Positions 46,736 through 56,591 are shown, numbered from the stretch's first letter. The stretch: 64,000 nucleotides of DNA from an uncultured Isoptericola sp. (GCA_947497265.1 CANMFP010000003.1:1-64000); one strand, 5' to 3'. The notes: a model not told the origin generated them from the letters alone. Translations and numbers: made by a program.

Positions 46736-47432
46736 CGTCCGCACCCGGCCCGACGGCGGCGGTGGCGCCGGGCACCCGGCCGCGGCGCCGTCGTCGGGCC
46801 ACGAGCACCACCTCGATGCCGCACATGACGAGGAACCCGCCGCCGCCGGCGAGCGCCATGACGAGGTAGGTGGCGGGCATCCCGGCGACGGTGGCGATGC
46901 CACCGGTGAGCAGGATCCACAGGCCGAGCACGTAGAGGCGGTTGTCGCAGAAGAACGTGCCGCCGGCGAGGTACATCAGGCCGACGATCACGCAGGCGAG
47001 CGCGTTGGCGACGAGGCCGATGACCTCGTCCGAGGCGCCGGCGTCGGCGATGCCGCCGATGATGAACGGGTACGTCACGAACGCGAGGCACCAGGACCAG
47101 CCGTACATGGTGCCGGCGCGGGTGCCGGGTCCGCGGGTGCCGGCGCCCCGGACGACGCTGTGCACGATGGTGATCGTCATCGCGACGGCCAGCAGGGCGA
47201 AGAAGACCGCGAACGCGATGCCGTCGGGCGCGCTGCCGTTCGACCGGGTGCTCGTCCACAGCACGAGGTACCCGACGAGCCACGCGACGCCCCAGACGAG
47301 GTACAGCAGCCTCCCGTCGGGCTCGGTCGCGGCGCGAGCGCGCTGCTGGGACTCCTCGATGAGCCGCAGGGACTCGGCGGGGTCGAGCGGCGGACGCCCG
47401 GGGGCGTCGTCGTCGTGCTCGGGGCTGGTCAT
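46728..47432 (-). CDS. Membrane protein of the ABC exporter operon, function unknown
   Basis: A 234-residue protein with a ~45-residue hydrophilic N-terminus and six predicted helices. No known domain is recognised. It is first in the operon with the regulator, ATPase and permease, with overlapping ends, so it probably belongs to the same exporter or its sensing. I placed the start at ATG 47432 because GAAAGG lies about 8 bases upstream; the frame stays open further as antisense to the antiporter. Confidence 0.75.
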   Translation of the reverse strand: MTSPEHDDDAPGRPPLDPAESLRLIEESQQRARAATEPDGRLLYLVWGVAWLVGYLVLWTSTRSNGSAPDGIAFAVFFALLAVAMTITIVHSVVRGAGTRGPGTRAGTMYGWSWCLAFVTYPFIIGGIADAGASDEVIGLVANALACVIVGLMYLAGGTFFCDNRLYVLGLWILLTGGIATVAGMPATYLVMALAGGGGFLVMCGIEVVLVARRRRRGRVPGATAAVGPGADDG

Positions 47433-47460
47433 CTCGGCACCTTTCAGGTCTTGCGAAGTA

Positions 47461-47475
47461 GTTTGTGTTGCAAAC
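47461..47475. promoter_or_regulatory. Palindrome in the divergent exporter/antiporter region
   Basis: GTTTGTGTTGCAAAC is an inverted repeat (GTTTG/CAAAC) about 30 bases before the exporter operon, and a further TTTGTAGG follows. Nearby bases are AT-rich for this genome. It is a candidate operator for the winged-helix regulator of that operon. Confidence 0.45.
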
Positions 47476-47583
47476 CTGTTTGTAGGGTCGCATACGTGCG
47501 GAGGCAGCACAACCCCCTGCGGCCGACGGAGGACTCGCCTACCGTGCGAGACACCGCCCTTCGGCCGAGGCAGAGGAGATCCC

Positions 47584-48819
47584 ATGGAGCTGCCGCTCCT
47601 GTACGCGACGATCGGCGTGGCGAGCGTCCTCCTGGCACTCCTGAGCAGACGCCTGCGCTTCCTGCCCGTCACCGAAGCGATGGTCGGGCTGCTCCTCGGT
47701 GTCGCGCTCGGCCAGGCCGGCGTCCTGGGCGGCTCCGGTGCCCTCGGCTGGGACGACGCGCAGCGCGACACGCTCCTGCTCGAGTCGTCACGCCTGCTGC
47801 TGGCCGCCTCCGTCATGGCCGCTGCGCTGCGCTTCCCGGCCGACCAGCTCCGGTCCCTGGTGCGCCCCGTGGTCTGGCTGCTGGTCGTCGTCATGCCCGT
47901 CGCGGCGCTGGTCTCAGGCGCCCTCGCACTGGCCCTCGGGCTCCCGCTGGCGCTGGCCGCCGTCGTCGGAGCCTGCCTGAGCCCCACCGACCCCGTGCTC
48001 GCCGCCTCCGTGGTCACCGGCGACGTCGCGGAGAAGTCCCTGCCGAGCCGGGTGCGCGCCCTGCTCACCGCCGAGAGCGGCATCAACGACGGCCTCGCAC
48101 TCCCCCTGGTAGCCGTCACGATCTCCCTCGCCCTCACCCCGCGCGAGACCGGCCACGAGCTGCTGCTCCTCACCTGGGAGGTGCTGGGCGCCGTCGCGAT
48201 CGGCGTCGTCCTCGGGCTCGCCACCGCCGCGGGCCGCCGGATCGCGACGCGCGAGCACGACCTCGACAGCGGGCCCACGCTCATGCTCACGCTCCTGCTC
48301 GCCCTGGCGACCCTCGGCGTCGCCCAGCTCGCCGGGACCGACGACGTGCTGGCCGTCTTCGTGGCCGGCGTCGCCTACGGGGCACGCACCGACCGGACGA
48401 TCCGAGAAGAGCAGGACATGATCGACGAGGCCGTGAACCGGTACGCCGTCGTCCCGTTCTTCGTGCTCGTCGGCGCAGCGCTGCCGTGGGCGGACTGGGC
48501 CGCGCTGGGACCCGTCGTCGTCCTCGTGACCGTCGGGGTCCTGCTCGTGCGCCGCCTGCCGGCGGTGCTGCTGTCCGCGCCCGTGCTCGGCCTGACCCGC
48601 CGCGACGCCGCGTTCGCCGGCTGGTTCGGCCCGATGGGGGTCTCCGCGGTCTTCTACCTCACGTACGCGCGGGACCAGGGCGTGACCGACCCGCGCGTCT
48701 TCGCCCTCGGGATGCTCGCGGTCGCGGCCAGCACCGTGGTGCACGGGATGACGGCGGCCCCGCTCGCCCGGATCCACCCGCGTCCGGCGAGCTCCTCGGG
48801 CTCCGACCCGGCACCCTGA
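47584..48819 (+). CDS. CPA1-family Na+/H+ (or K+/H+) antiporter
   Basis: A 411-residue antiporter of the NhaP/CPA1 type with 12 predicted helices. Family motifs are ACLSPTDPVLAASVV (the Asp/Pro ion-site helix) and ALLTAESGINDGLALPLV. It exchanges external protons for internal Na+ or K+. It lacks a C-terminal regulatory RCK domain. AGAGGAG lies 6 bases before the ATG. Confidence 0.9.
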   Translation: MELPLLYATIGVASVLLALLSRRLRFLPVTEAMVGLLLGVALGQAGVLGGSGALGWDDAQRDTLLLESSRLLLAASVMAAALRFPADQLRSLVRPVVWLLVVVMPVAALVSGALALALGLPLALAAVVGACLSPTDPVLAASVVTGDVAEKSLPSRVRALLTAESGINDGLALPLVAVTISLALTPRETGHELLLLTWEVLGAVAIGVVLGLATAAGRRIATREHDLDSGPTLMLTLLLALATLGVAQLAGTDDVLAVFVAGVAYGARTDRTIREEQDMIDEAVNRYAVVPFFVLVGAALPWADWAALGPVVVLVTVGVLLVRRLPAVLLSAPVLGLTRRDAAFAGWFGPMGVSAVFYLTYARDQGVTDPRVFALGMLAVAASTVVHGMTAAPLARIHPRPASSSGSDPAP

Positions 48820-48870
48820 CCACGCCCGCCGGCCCACCACCGCACCGTGGGTAGGCCTACCCTGGACGCC

Positions 48871-49707
48871 GTGCACGACTCCGCCTCCGCACCGCCCGAC
48901 CGATGGGTGGCCCCCGCGCCCGCCGCACCGGCGCGCACCGTGCGCGACCGCCGTCGGACCGGCGCGGAGATCTGGATCGTGCTCGGGCTGAGCCTCGGTC
49001 AGAGCGGCGTCTACGCGCTGGTGAACATCGTCGCGCGGCTCACCGCGGAGACGTCGCTGGCGGAGCAGTCCGCCACCCTCAACGCGTCCCGCTCGCCCCG
49101 GCCCTGGCTCGACCTGACCTACCAGCTCCTCGGCGTCGCGTTCGCCCTCGTCCCCGTCGCGCTGGCGCTCTACCTCCTCAGCGCCCGAGGGCCCGGCACG
49201 CTGCGGCGCATCGGGCTCGACGCCGCCCGGCCCGGCCGCGACACCACCTGGGGCTTCGCGCTGGCCGCGGCCATCGGGCTGCCCGGCCTCGCCTTCTACG
49301 CCCTGGGGCGCCTCCTCGGGATCACCGTGAGCGTCCAGGCCAGCGCCCTGGACGCGCACTGGTGGACCGTGCCGGTGCTGATCCTCGCCGCCCTGCAGAA
49401 CGGGCTGCTCGAGGAGGTCGTCGCGGTGGCCTACCTCGCCGAGCGCACCACCGACCTCGGATGGACGCGCCTCAAGATCGTCGTCGTCAGCTCGCTGCTG
49501 CGCGGGTCCTACCACCTGTACCAGGGGATCGGACCGTTCCTCGGCAACGTCGTCATGGGCGTCGTCTTCGCCTGGTTCTACACCTCCCGGTGGGGCCGGC
49601 ACCGCGTGCTGCCCCTCGTCGTCGCGCACACCGTGCTCGACGTCGTCGCGTTCGTGGGCTACGCGCTGGTGCCGGCCGAGTGGCGGGCGGCGCTCGGCAT
49701 CACCTGA
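48871..49707 (+). CDS. CPBP-family intramembrane metalloprotease
   Basis: A 278-residue polytopic protein of the CPBP (CAAX protease/bacteriocin-processing) family with the conserved Glu-Glu (NGLLEEVVAVAYL), SLLRGSYHLYQG and AHTVLDVVAF (His...Asp) motifs forming the metal site in the membrane. The role is unknown in most bacteria. I chose GTG 48871, because TACCCT ends 7 bases upstream (leaderless); GTG 48847 would add eight residues. Its 3' end overlaps the end of the broken ABC ATPase gene. Confidence 0.87.
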   Translation: MHDSASAPPDRWVAPAPAAPARTVRDRRRTGAEIWIVLGLSLGQSGVYALVNIVARLTAETSLAEQSATLNASRSPRPWLDLTYQLLGVAFALVPVALALYLLSARGPGTLRRIGLDAARPGRDTTWGFALAAAIGLPGLAFYALGRLLGITVSVQASALDAHWWTVPVLILAALQNGLLEEVVAVAYLAERTTDLGWTRLKIVVVSSLLRGSYHLYQGIGPFLGNVVMGVVFAWFYTSRWGRHRVLPLVVAHTVLDVVAFVGYALVPAEWRAALGIT

Positions 49708-50190
49708 CAGGTGCCGCCGTGAGCTCCTCCCACGCCTGCCGCCGCTCCGCCTGCGCCACCGGGTCCGGCACCGGCAGCGACGCGAGCAGCCGCCGGGTGT
49801 AGTCCTCGCGCGGCGCACCGAGCACCTCGGCGCCCGTCCCCTCCTCGACGAGCCGACCGCGGTACAGCACCGCGATCCGGTCCGCGAGGAGGTCCACCAC
49901 CGCCAGGTCGTGCGACACGAACAGGCACGCGAAGCCGAGCTCGGCCTGCAGCTCGGTGAACAACGCCAGCACCTTGGCCTGGACCGAGACGTCGAGGGCC
50001 GACGTCGGCTCGTCCGCGACCAGCAGCTCCGGGTCGAGAGCCAGGCCCCGGGCGAGGGACGCCCGCTGACGCTGCCCGCCCGACAGCTCGTGCGGGAACC
50101 GGTCGCCGTACGAGCGGGGCAGCTGCACCGCCTCGAGCAGCTCGTCGACCCGCTTGCGCGCCGCCTCCGGCGTCCGGGCACGCCCGTTGG
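49700..50190 (-). pseudogene. Truncated peptide ABC transporter ATPase (OppF/DppF C-terminal half)
   Basis: About 160 residues align with the C-terminal half of oligopeptide ABC ATPases: ARKRVDELLEAVQLP, HELSGGQRQRASLARGL, LLVADEPTSALDVSVQAKVL, LFVSHDLAVVDLLADRIAVLYRGRLVEEG. The N-terminal half with Walker A is missing, and no permease or binding protein is nearby. Upstream of ~50190 the sequence is unrelated, so this is a deletion remnant. The frame runs on to 50230 with a candidate start but without Walker A it cannot bind ATP normally. Confidence 0.8.
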
Positions 50191-50388
50191 TTGATCTCCT
50201 CTGGATGCGGCCGCGGATCGTCGCGGGCACGGAGTTGTCTAGCAGCCGCCTGTGTCGGGCGGGTCACGTCGGTGTGACGCCACACGACCCGCCCCGCAAC
50301 GCTGCGGATGTTGTGCGCGGCACACTACCCCTCGGACACGGCATATTTCGACCAGCCCTCGGCGACCCGCCCACCTAGACTCGCGAGC

Positions 50389-53169
50389 ATGTCCCGCGCG
50401 CGTGAGGAGGCCCCGACGGGGCCCGCTGCCCCGCGCTCCGTCGTGCACGAGGTCGGGTCCCTCGCCGCCGAGGAGGCCTCGAACCCCCCGACGGGCGCTC
50501 TGCGCGCGCTGTTCGTCGGCGGGGGCCCACCCGACCACGACGCCGGCCTGGTGCGCGTGGTCGACAACCCCGAGCAGCGCGTGCGCAACCCTTCCGACCT
50601 GCTCGGGCTGGTCCTCAGCGCGCTGGGCGTCACGCTGGTCCTGGTGCTGTCGGTGGTCGCGCACGGCACCACCGAGGGCGTCACCCAGGACGTGCGCGCG
50701 TTCAACACGCTCCTCGGCGAGCTGCTCTTCATCCCGGTCCAGCTCCTCGAAGGGCTCGTCACGCTGATCGTGCCGGTCGCGGCGCTGCTCGAGCTCGGCA
50801 TGCGGCGGCTCGGGCGGCAGGTCGTCGAGTCGATCGTCGCCGCGGGCCTGGGTCTGGTCCTCGGCGTGCTGGCCATGCTGGCGCTCGCCTGGCTGGGCAG
50901 CGACGAGCTCGTCCGCACCCTGTCGGTGTTCCGCGACGGCGCCTGGACGATCACGATCCCGGGCTACGTGTCCGCCATCGCAGGGCTGCTGACGACCGCC
51001 GGGCCGCGCACCCGCCGTCGGACGGTGCGCTGGTCCTGGAACGTGCTCTACCTCGCGCTCGTCGTCGCGCTGATCACCGGGCAGGCCGCGCTGCCGGGCG
51101 TGCTCGTGGCACTGCTGCTCGGCCGGCTCGCCGGGCAGGCGGTCCAGTACGCCTCCGGGGTCCGCTCGGAGCGGGCCTACGGCGGCGAGCTCGTCACCGC
51201 CGTCCGGCACGCCGGCTTCCGGCCCACCGCGCTGGTCCGCGTCCGGGGCGTGTCCGCGCTGGTGGACGACGACGGCACGGACGGTCCCGGCACCGGCACG
51301 GGCAGCGCGCTGCCCGACGACACGGTCACCCACGTCGACGCCGCCGGTGAGGTCACCGGCCGCACCACCCTGCGGGCCATGATCCGCCACCGCGGCCGGG
51401 CCGGCGCTCGCGGCAGCCGGGGCGAGCAGGTGGACCAGCCGGACATCCCGTCGTCGGGCACCCTCGCGGACCCCGCCACCATGGCGCTGACCCGGGCCGG
51501 CGACACCCGCGTGTACGCGATGTTCACGCCTGACGGCGACCGGCGCGACGTCGTCGTCCTCGACGGGGACCGGCACGTGGTCGGGGTGCTGACGCGGGCC
51601 TGGCGGGCGCTGCGGCTGCGCGGGCTCGAGGGGCGCGCGCAGGTGTCGCTCAAGGCGGTCGCCGAGCGGACCGCGCTCCTCACCTACGCCGCGACCGCGG
51701 CCGGCGTCCGCACGCCGCACCTGCTCGGCGTCGGCGAGGCCGCCGACTCCATCGTGCTGGTGAACGAGCACGCCGAGGGCGCCGTCTCGTGGCGGGACCT
51801 GCCCGACGACGCGCTCGACGGGGACGACGGGGACGAGGTCCTCGCGGCCGCCTGGGAACAGCTGTGCCGCGCGCACGCCGCAGGGCTGACGCACCACGCG
51901 CTGACGCAGGACGTGCTGCTCGTCGGGCGCGACGACGACGGCACCCCGCGGGTCTGGCTCACCGGCTGGGAGCAGGGCGAGATCGCCTCCACCACGCTCG
52001 GCCGGCGCCTCGACCTCACCCAGATGCTGGCGCTGCTCGCGCTCAAGGTCGGCCCGGACCGAGCGGTCGCGTCCGCGGTGCGGGCACTCCCGGACGCCGA
52101 CGTGACCGCCGTCGGCCCGCTGCTGCAGTCCGTCGCGCTGCCCGCCCCCACCCGGGTGGCCGTGCGCCAGCGCAAGGGCCTGCTCGACGCGCTGCGCGAC
52201 GCGCTCGTGGAACGGCTCCCGCAGGTCGACGTCCAGCCGCAGAACATCACCCGGTTCGGCGCGCGCACCGTCATCATGCTGACCCTGTTCATCGTGGTGA
52301 TCACCGCGCTGGTCACCACGATGAACCTGGACGAGATCACCGAGGCGGTGAGCCAGGCCAACCCGTGGTGGATCGTCGTGGCGTTCACGCTGGGGGCGAT
52401 CACCTGGTTCGGGGCCGCGTTGACGTTCGTGGCGTTCTCGCCGAAGCGGCTGCCGGTGTGGCGCGCCACCCTGACCCAGATGGCCGGCTCGTTCGTCGCG
52501 CTCGCGGCCCCCGCCGGGATCGGTCCCGCGGCGCTCAACCTGCGCATGCTGAACCGCCGCGGCGTCGCGATGCCGATGGCGGTCGCGACCGTGGCCCTGG
52601 TGCAGGCCTCGCAGTTCGTGGTGACGGTCCTGCTGCTCGTGGTGCTGTCGATCTTCACGGGCTCGGGCGGCCTCATCGAGCTGCCGTCCATCACCGTGCT
52701 GCTCGCGATCGCCGGCGTCGCCGCCGTCGTCATCGCGACGTTGCTGGTCCCGGCGGTGCGCCGCTGGGTGTGGGAGAAGACGCGCCCCACCCTCGAGCAG
52801 GTGTGGCCGCGACTGTCGCAGATGCTGGGCCAGCCCGGTCGGCTCGCGCTGGGGATCGGCGGCAACGTGATCATGTCGCTGGGGTACGTGCTCGCCTTCG
52901 ACGCGTCCCTGACGGCGTTCGGGCAGTCGCTCCACCTCATCGACGTCGCGGTGATCTACCTGGTCGGCAACGCCCTCGGCGCGCTCGTCCCGACGCCCGG
53001 CGGCCTGGGCGGAGTCGAGGCCGCGCTCACCGCCGGCCTCACCGCCGCCGGCATCCCGGCGTCGATCGCGCTGTCCACCACGATCCTGTTCCGGCTCGTC
53101 ACCTACTGGGGCCGGGTGCCGTTCGGCTGGGTCGCCATGCGCTTCCTGGAGCGCAAGGGCGACCTGTGA
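50389..53169 (+). CDS. UPF0104 (LPG-synthase-type TM) protein with degenerate kinase-like domain
   Basis: A 926-residue membrane protein. The N-terminal third has six predicted helices, residues ~280-600 form a cytoplasmic kinase/aminoglycoside-phosphotransferase-like domain, and residues ~625-926 are the UPF0104 transmembrane domain of lysylphosphatidylglycerol synthases/flippases (FVALAAPAGIGPAALN, ALVPTPGGLGGVEAALTAGL). In the kinase-like part the catalytic loop reads HHALTQDVLL (catalytic Asp lost) and the DFG place reads TGW, so it is a pseudokinase. The start at ATG 50389 is chosen because TAGACT ends 7 bases upstream (leaderless); the frame is open to 50308. It may move lipids, in a way regulated by ligand binding. 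Confidence 0.82.
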   Translation: MSRAREEAPTGPAAPRSVVHEVGSLAAEEASNPPTGALRALFVGGGPPDHDAGLVRVVDNPEQRVRNPSDLLGLVLSALGVTLVLVLSVVAHGTTEGVTQDVRAFNTLLGELLFIPVQLLEGLVTLIVPVAALLELGMRRLGRQVVESIVAAGLGLVLGVLAMLALAWLGSDELVRTLSVFRDGAWTITIPGYVSAIAGLLTTAGPRTRRRTVRWSWNVLYLALVVALITGQAALPGVLVALLLGRLAGQAVQYASGVRSERAYGGELVTAVRHAGFRPTALVRVRGVSALVDDDGTDGPGTGTGSALPDDTVTHVDAAGEVTGRTTLRAMIRHRGRAGARGSRGEQVDQPDIPSSGTLADPATMALTRAGDTRVYAMFTPDGDRRDVVVLDGDRHVVGVLTRAWRALRLRGLEGRAQVSLKAVAERTALLTYAATAAGVRTPHLLGVGEAADSIVLVNEHAEGAVSWRDLPDDALDGDDGDEVLAAAWEQLCRAHAAGLTHHALTQDVLLVGRDDDGTPRVWLTGWEQGEIASTTLGRRLDLTQMLALLALKVGPDRAVASAVRALPDADVTAVGPLLQSVALPAPTRVAVRQRKGLLDALRDALVERLPQVDVQPQNITRFGARTVIMLTLFIVVITALVTTMNLDEITEAVSQANPWWIVVAFTLGAITWFGAALTFVAFSPKRLPVWRATLTQMAGSFVALAAPAGIGPAALNLRMLNRRGVAMPMAVATVALVQASQFVVTVLLLVVLSIFTGSGGLIELPSITVLLAIAGVAAVVIATLLVPAVRRWVWEKTRPTLEQVWPRLSQMLGQPGRLALGIGGNVIMSLGYVLAFDASLTAFGQSLHLIDVAVIYLVGNALGALVPTPGGLGGVEAALTAGLTAAGIPASIALSTTILFRLVTYWGRVPFGWVAMRFLERKGDL

Positions 53170-53174
53170 CGCGC

Positions 53175-53214
53175 GAGGGCCCGCCGTCCGCGGCAGAGCG
53201 GACGGCGGGCCCTC
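53175..53214. terminator. Bidirectional terminator between UPF0104 and HU genes
   Basis: A perfect 17-base stem (GAGGGCCCGCCGTCCGC at 53175-53191, complement at 53198-53214) with loop GGCAGA, between two convergent stops. Confidence 0.75.
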
Positions 53215-53241
53215 GAGGTGCTGACCGAGGTCAGCGGGACG

Positions 53242-53523
53242 TCACTTGGCGACGGCCTTCTTCAGCAGCGAACCGGCGCTGATCTTGACGCCGTAGCCCG
53301 CGGGGATCTGGATCTCCTCGCCCGTGCGGGGGTTGCGGCCGGTGCGGGCGGCACGCTCGACGCGCTCCACCGACAGCAGACCGGTGACCTTGACGGCCTC
53401 ACCCTTGCCGAGCGACTCGATGAGCACCTCCTGGAGGGCGTTGAGCGCAGCCTCGGCGTCCGACTTGGTCAGGTCGGCCTTGGCGGCGATGGCCGAGGCG
53501 AGCTCGGACTTGTTCAGCGACAT
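53242..53523 (-). CDS. HU-family DNA-binding protein
   Basis: A 93-residue HU protein without extra tail: MSLNKSELASAIAAKADLTKSDAEAALNA, then GLLSVERVERAARTGRNPRTGEEIQIPAG with the conserved Arg-Asn-Pro DNA-bending arm. It is the short partner of the tailed HU at 40748. AAGGGG lies before the ATG. It has its own leader of more than 100 bases shared with the divergent-free region up to the CopC gene. Confidence 0.95.
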   Translation of the reverse strand: MSLNKSELASAIAAKADLTKSDAEAALNALQEVLIESLGKGEAVKVTGLLSVERVERAARTGRNPRTGEEIQIPAGYGVKISAGSLLKKAVAK

Positions 53524-53687
53524 GTGAATCCCCTTCTCCGGATCACGACGTACGAGACCCGCACGTCGTCACGTTCTCGGTCGGTCCGGCGCGAACCGGT
53601 GGACCGGGAACACACTAAGGAACATCCGCACGTTCCTGCGACTTTTGCGCCCTTCGGCGTGGCTCGCAGGCCGCACGGACGGCTGGT

Positions 53688-54449
53688 TCAGACCTGCGGA
53701 CCGTCCCGCGGGCCGGGCTCGACGGACTCGTGCAGGCGTCGGCGCGACCGGGTGACGAGCACGGCCGCCGTACCGATCAGGACCACCAGGACGGCACCGT
53801 AGACGAGCGGCATCGCGCTGCCCGAGCCGGCCTCGTCGGCGGCCGCGTCCGCCCCGCCTGCCGCCGGCTCCGACACCTCGGGGGTGGGCTCGGCAGTGGG
53901 CTCGGCCACCGGCTCGTCGGCGGGCTCGTCGGCGGGCTCGTCGCTCGGCTCGTCGGCGGGCTCGGCCGGCGCCGCGACGGTGTAGGAGAACTCGCCCTCG
54001 ATGGGGTGACCGTCCGCGGAGACGGCGCGCCACTGCACCACGTGCTCGCCGCCCTCGTCGGACGGGTCGAACGTCGCGGTGACGGTCTCGCCGTCGACGG
54101 CGACCTCCGCGTCGACCTCGCCCGACGGCGTGCTGACGCGCACCTGGGTGCCGTCCGGGATGATCACGGCGCTGTAGGTCAGCGTGAGGGTGTCGACCGG
54201 CGCGTCGAGCTCGTCGCCGTCCGCCGGGTCCGACGACACCAGGCGGTCGTGCGCGCTCGCCGGTGAAGCCGCCAGGATGCCCACCGCCGCGCCCCCGACC
54301 GCCGTCAGCAGCATCGCGAGGGCCACGATCGCCGCGACGACGCGGCCACGGTTCTTGCGCACCGGCGTCCAGGCGGGCCCGGAGTCGTTCGACGAGCGTG
54401 GGCCGGAGGGTCGAGGAGCGGGGTCGGAGCCCGCTGGTTTCTGCGCCAC
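53688..54449 (-). CDS. CopC-domain copper-resistance-like protein
   Basis: A 253-residue exported protein: a ~35-residue basic N-terminus, a signal-anchor helix ending ASPASA, then a CopC beta-sandwich starting HDRLVSSDPADGDELD (first His is the usual Cu(II) ligand) and containing SADGHPIEGEFSYTV (second His). An acidic, repetitive Glu-Pro/Ala-Asp tail (about 45 residues) leads to a C-terminal membrane helix. Unlike CopCD fusions there is no CopD part. It is not in the csoR operon. I chose GTG 54449 since TATGGT ends 6 bases upstream (leaderless). Confidence 0.88.
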   Translation of the reverse strand: MAQKPAGSDPAPRPSGPRSSNDSGPAWTPVRKNRGRVVAAIVALAMLLTAVGGAAVGILAASPASAHDRLVSSDPADGDELDAPVDTLTLTYSAVIIPDGTQVRVSTPSGEVDAEVAVDGETVTATFDPSDEGGEHVVQWRAVSADGHPIEGEFSYTVAAPAEPADEPSDEPADEPADEPVAEPTAEPTPEVSEPAAGGADAAADEAGSGSAMPLVYGAVLVVLIGTAAVLVTRSRRRLHESVEPGPRDGPQV

Positions 54450-54518
54450 GGTGCGACCATATCCGGGCCGCGCCGCCCCCGGCGAACACGGAGGCACGAC
54501 GTCGGGCACACTCGGAGG

Positions 54519-56567
54519 GTGGACTTCCGCAACGCCTACGCCCACGGCTTCGCCCGTGTCGCCGCCTGCACCGTGCCCGTGACGGTCGCCGACCCCGCCG
54601 CCAACGCGGCCGTGATCCTCGCCGAGGCGCGGGCCTGCCACGACGAGGGTGTCGCCGTGGCGGTCTTCCCGGAGCTGTCGGTGTCGGGCTACGCGCTGGA
54701 CGACCTCCACCTGGCCGACACGCTGCTGGAGGCCGTGGCCGACGCGCTGGCACTGATCGTCGCCGCGAGCGCCGACCTGCGCCCGCTGCTCGTGGTGGGC
54801 GCCCCGCTGGAGGTCGACGGGCGCGTGCTGAACTGCGCCGTCGTCGTCCAGGGCGGCCGGGTGCTCGGCGTCGCGCCCAAGTCGTACCTGCCCACCTACC
54901 GCGAGTTCTACGAGTCGCGGTGGTTCGCGGCCGGGGCGGACCACCGCGGCGGCACCGTGCGGCTGCCGTTCGCCGACGACGACGTCCCGTTCGGCCCGGA
55001 CCTGCTGTTCCGCGCCGCGGACGTCGCCGGCCTGACGGTGCACGTCGAGGTGTGCGAGGACATGTGGGTGCCCGTGCCGCCGTCCGCCGAGGCGGCCCTG
55101 GCCGGCGCCACGGTCCTGCTCAACCTGTCCGCCAGCCCCATCACGATCGCCCGCGCCGAGGACCGGCGGCTCATGGTCCGCTCGGCGTCGTCGCGGTGCC
55201 TGGCCGCGTACGTGTACGCCGCCGCGGCGCAGGGCGAGTCCACCACGGACCTGTCGTGGGACGGGCAGACGATGGTCTACGAGGCCGGCGACCTGCTGGC
55301 CGAGACCGAACGGTTCCCGGACGGGCCGCGGCGCACCGTCGCGGACGTCGACCTCGACCGGCTGCGCCAGGACCGCCTGCGGCAGGGGACGTTCGACGAC
55401 AACCGGCGAGGCCTGGGCGAGCGCGTCCAGGGCTTCCGCACCGTCGAGTGGGAGGTGGGTCCGCCGTCGGGCGACCTGGGCCTGCGGCGCAAGGTGGACC
55501 GTTTCCCGTTCGTGCCCGACGACGCCGCGCGCCTCGCGCTCGACTGCTACGAGGCGTACAACATCCAGGTCACGGGACTGGAGAAGCGGTTGCAGGCCAT
55601 CGGGCGGCCGAAGGTGATCGTCGGCGTCTCCGGCGGCCTGGACTCCACGCACGCCCTCGTCGTCGCCGCCAGGGCGATGGACCGGCTGGGCCGGCCTCGC
55701 ACCGACGTGCACGCGATCACGATGCCGGGGTTCGCGACGTCGTCCGCGACGAAGGACCGCGCGACCCGGCTGGCACGCTCCCTCGGCGTGGGGTTCGAGG
55801 AGCTGGACATCCGGCCCGCGGCGACGCAGATGCTGCGCGACCTCGGCCACCCGGCGGGCGACGGCGAGCCGGTGTACGACGTGACGTTCGAGAACGTCCA
55901 GGCCGGGCTGCGCACCGACTACCTGTTCCGGATCGCGAACCACCGCGGCGGGATCGTGCTGGGCACGGGTGACCTGTCCGAGCTGGCGCTCGGCTGGTGC
56001 ACGTACGGCGTGGGCGACCAGATGTCGCACTACGCGGTGAACACCGGGGTGCCGAAGACGCTGATCCAGCACCTCATCCGCTGGGTGGCCGACTCCGGCG
56101 ACTTCCCCGCCGAGGTGGGTGACGTGCTGCGCGAGGTCGTGGTGCAGGAGATCAGCCCCGAGCTGGTCCCGGTCGGTGAGGGCGAGGCGCCGCAGTCCAC
56201 CGAGGCGATGGTGGGACCGTACGCGCTGCAGGACCTCACGCTGTACTGGACGCTGCGGCACGGCCTGCGACCGTCCAAGATCGCGTTCCTGGCCTGGCAC
56301 GCGTGGCGCGACGCGTCCGTCGGCGACTGGCCGCCGAACTACCCGCACGACGAGCGCTCCGCCTACGACCTCGCGGACATCCGGAGGTGGATGCTCGTGT
56401 TCTTCCGGCGGTTCTTCGCCTCGCAGTTCAAGCGCACCGCCCTGCCGAACGGACCGAAGGTCTCCCCGGGCGGCACGATGTCACCGCGCGGGGACTGGCG
56501 GATGCCCTCGGACGCGTCGCCCGCGGCATGGCTGCGCGAGATCGAGGAGAACGTCCCCGAGGCGTGA
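54519..56567 (+). CDS. nadE: Glutamine-dependent NAD+ synthetase
   Basis: A 682-residue two-domain enzyme. The N-terminal nitrilase-type glutaminase has Glu in [11 protein letters not shown], Lys in APKSYLP and Cys in [10 protein letters not shown]; the C-terminal synthetase has the ATP-binding [12 protein letters not shown] (~residue 371) and [14 protein letters not shown]. It converts deamido-NAD to NAD with glutamine as nitrogen source, as in Mycobacterium tuberculosis NadE. The GTG start has GGAGG right against it and CACACT 6 bases upstream. It is divergent from the CopC gene. Confidence 0.96.
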   Translation: MDFRNAYAHGFARVAACTVPVTVADPAANAAVILAEARACHDEGVAVAVFPELSVSGYALDDLHLADTLLEAVADALALIVAASADLRPLLVVGAPLEVDGRVLNCAVVVQGGRVLGVAPKSYLPTYREFYESRWFAAGADHRGGTVRLPFADDDVPFGPDLLFRAADVAGLTVHVEVCEDMWVPVPPSAEAALAGATVLLNLSASPITIARAEDRRLMVRSASSRCLAAYVYAAAAQGESTTDLSWDGQTMVYEAGDLLAETERFPDGPRRTVADVDLDRLRQDRLRQGTFDDNRRGLGERVQGFRTVEWEVGPPSGDLGLRRKVDRFPFVPDDAARLALDCYEAYNIQVTGLEKRLQAIGRPKVIVGVSGGLDSTHALVVAARAMDRLGRPRTDVHAITMPGFATSSATKDRATRLARSLGVGFEELDIRPAATQMLRDLGHPAGDGEPVYDVTFENVQAGLRTDYLFRIANHRGGIVLGTGDLSELALGWCTYGVGDQMSHYAVNTGVPKTLIQHLIRWVADSGDFPAEVGDVLREVVVQEISPELVPVGEGEAPQSTEAMVGPYALQDLTLYWTLRHGLRPSKIAFLAWHAWRDASVGDWPPNYPHDERSAYDLADIRRWMLVFFRRFFASQFKRTALPNGPKVSPGGTMSPRGDWRMPSDASPAAWLREIEENVPEA

Positions 56568-56591
56568 CCTCGGAGCGGGCAGGATGGGGCG

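Noticed and set aside
53598-53622. AGGAAC-N8-GTTCCT as a second LexA box
   Set aside because: The spacing between half-sites is 8, not 4, so it does not fit the SOS consensus.
53880-53970. Short tandem repeats that look like a small repeat array
   Set aside because: They encode the Glu-Pro/Ala-Asp tail of the CopC-like protein in frame; there are no unique spacers, so it is not a CRISPR array.
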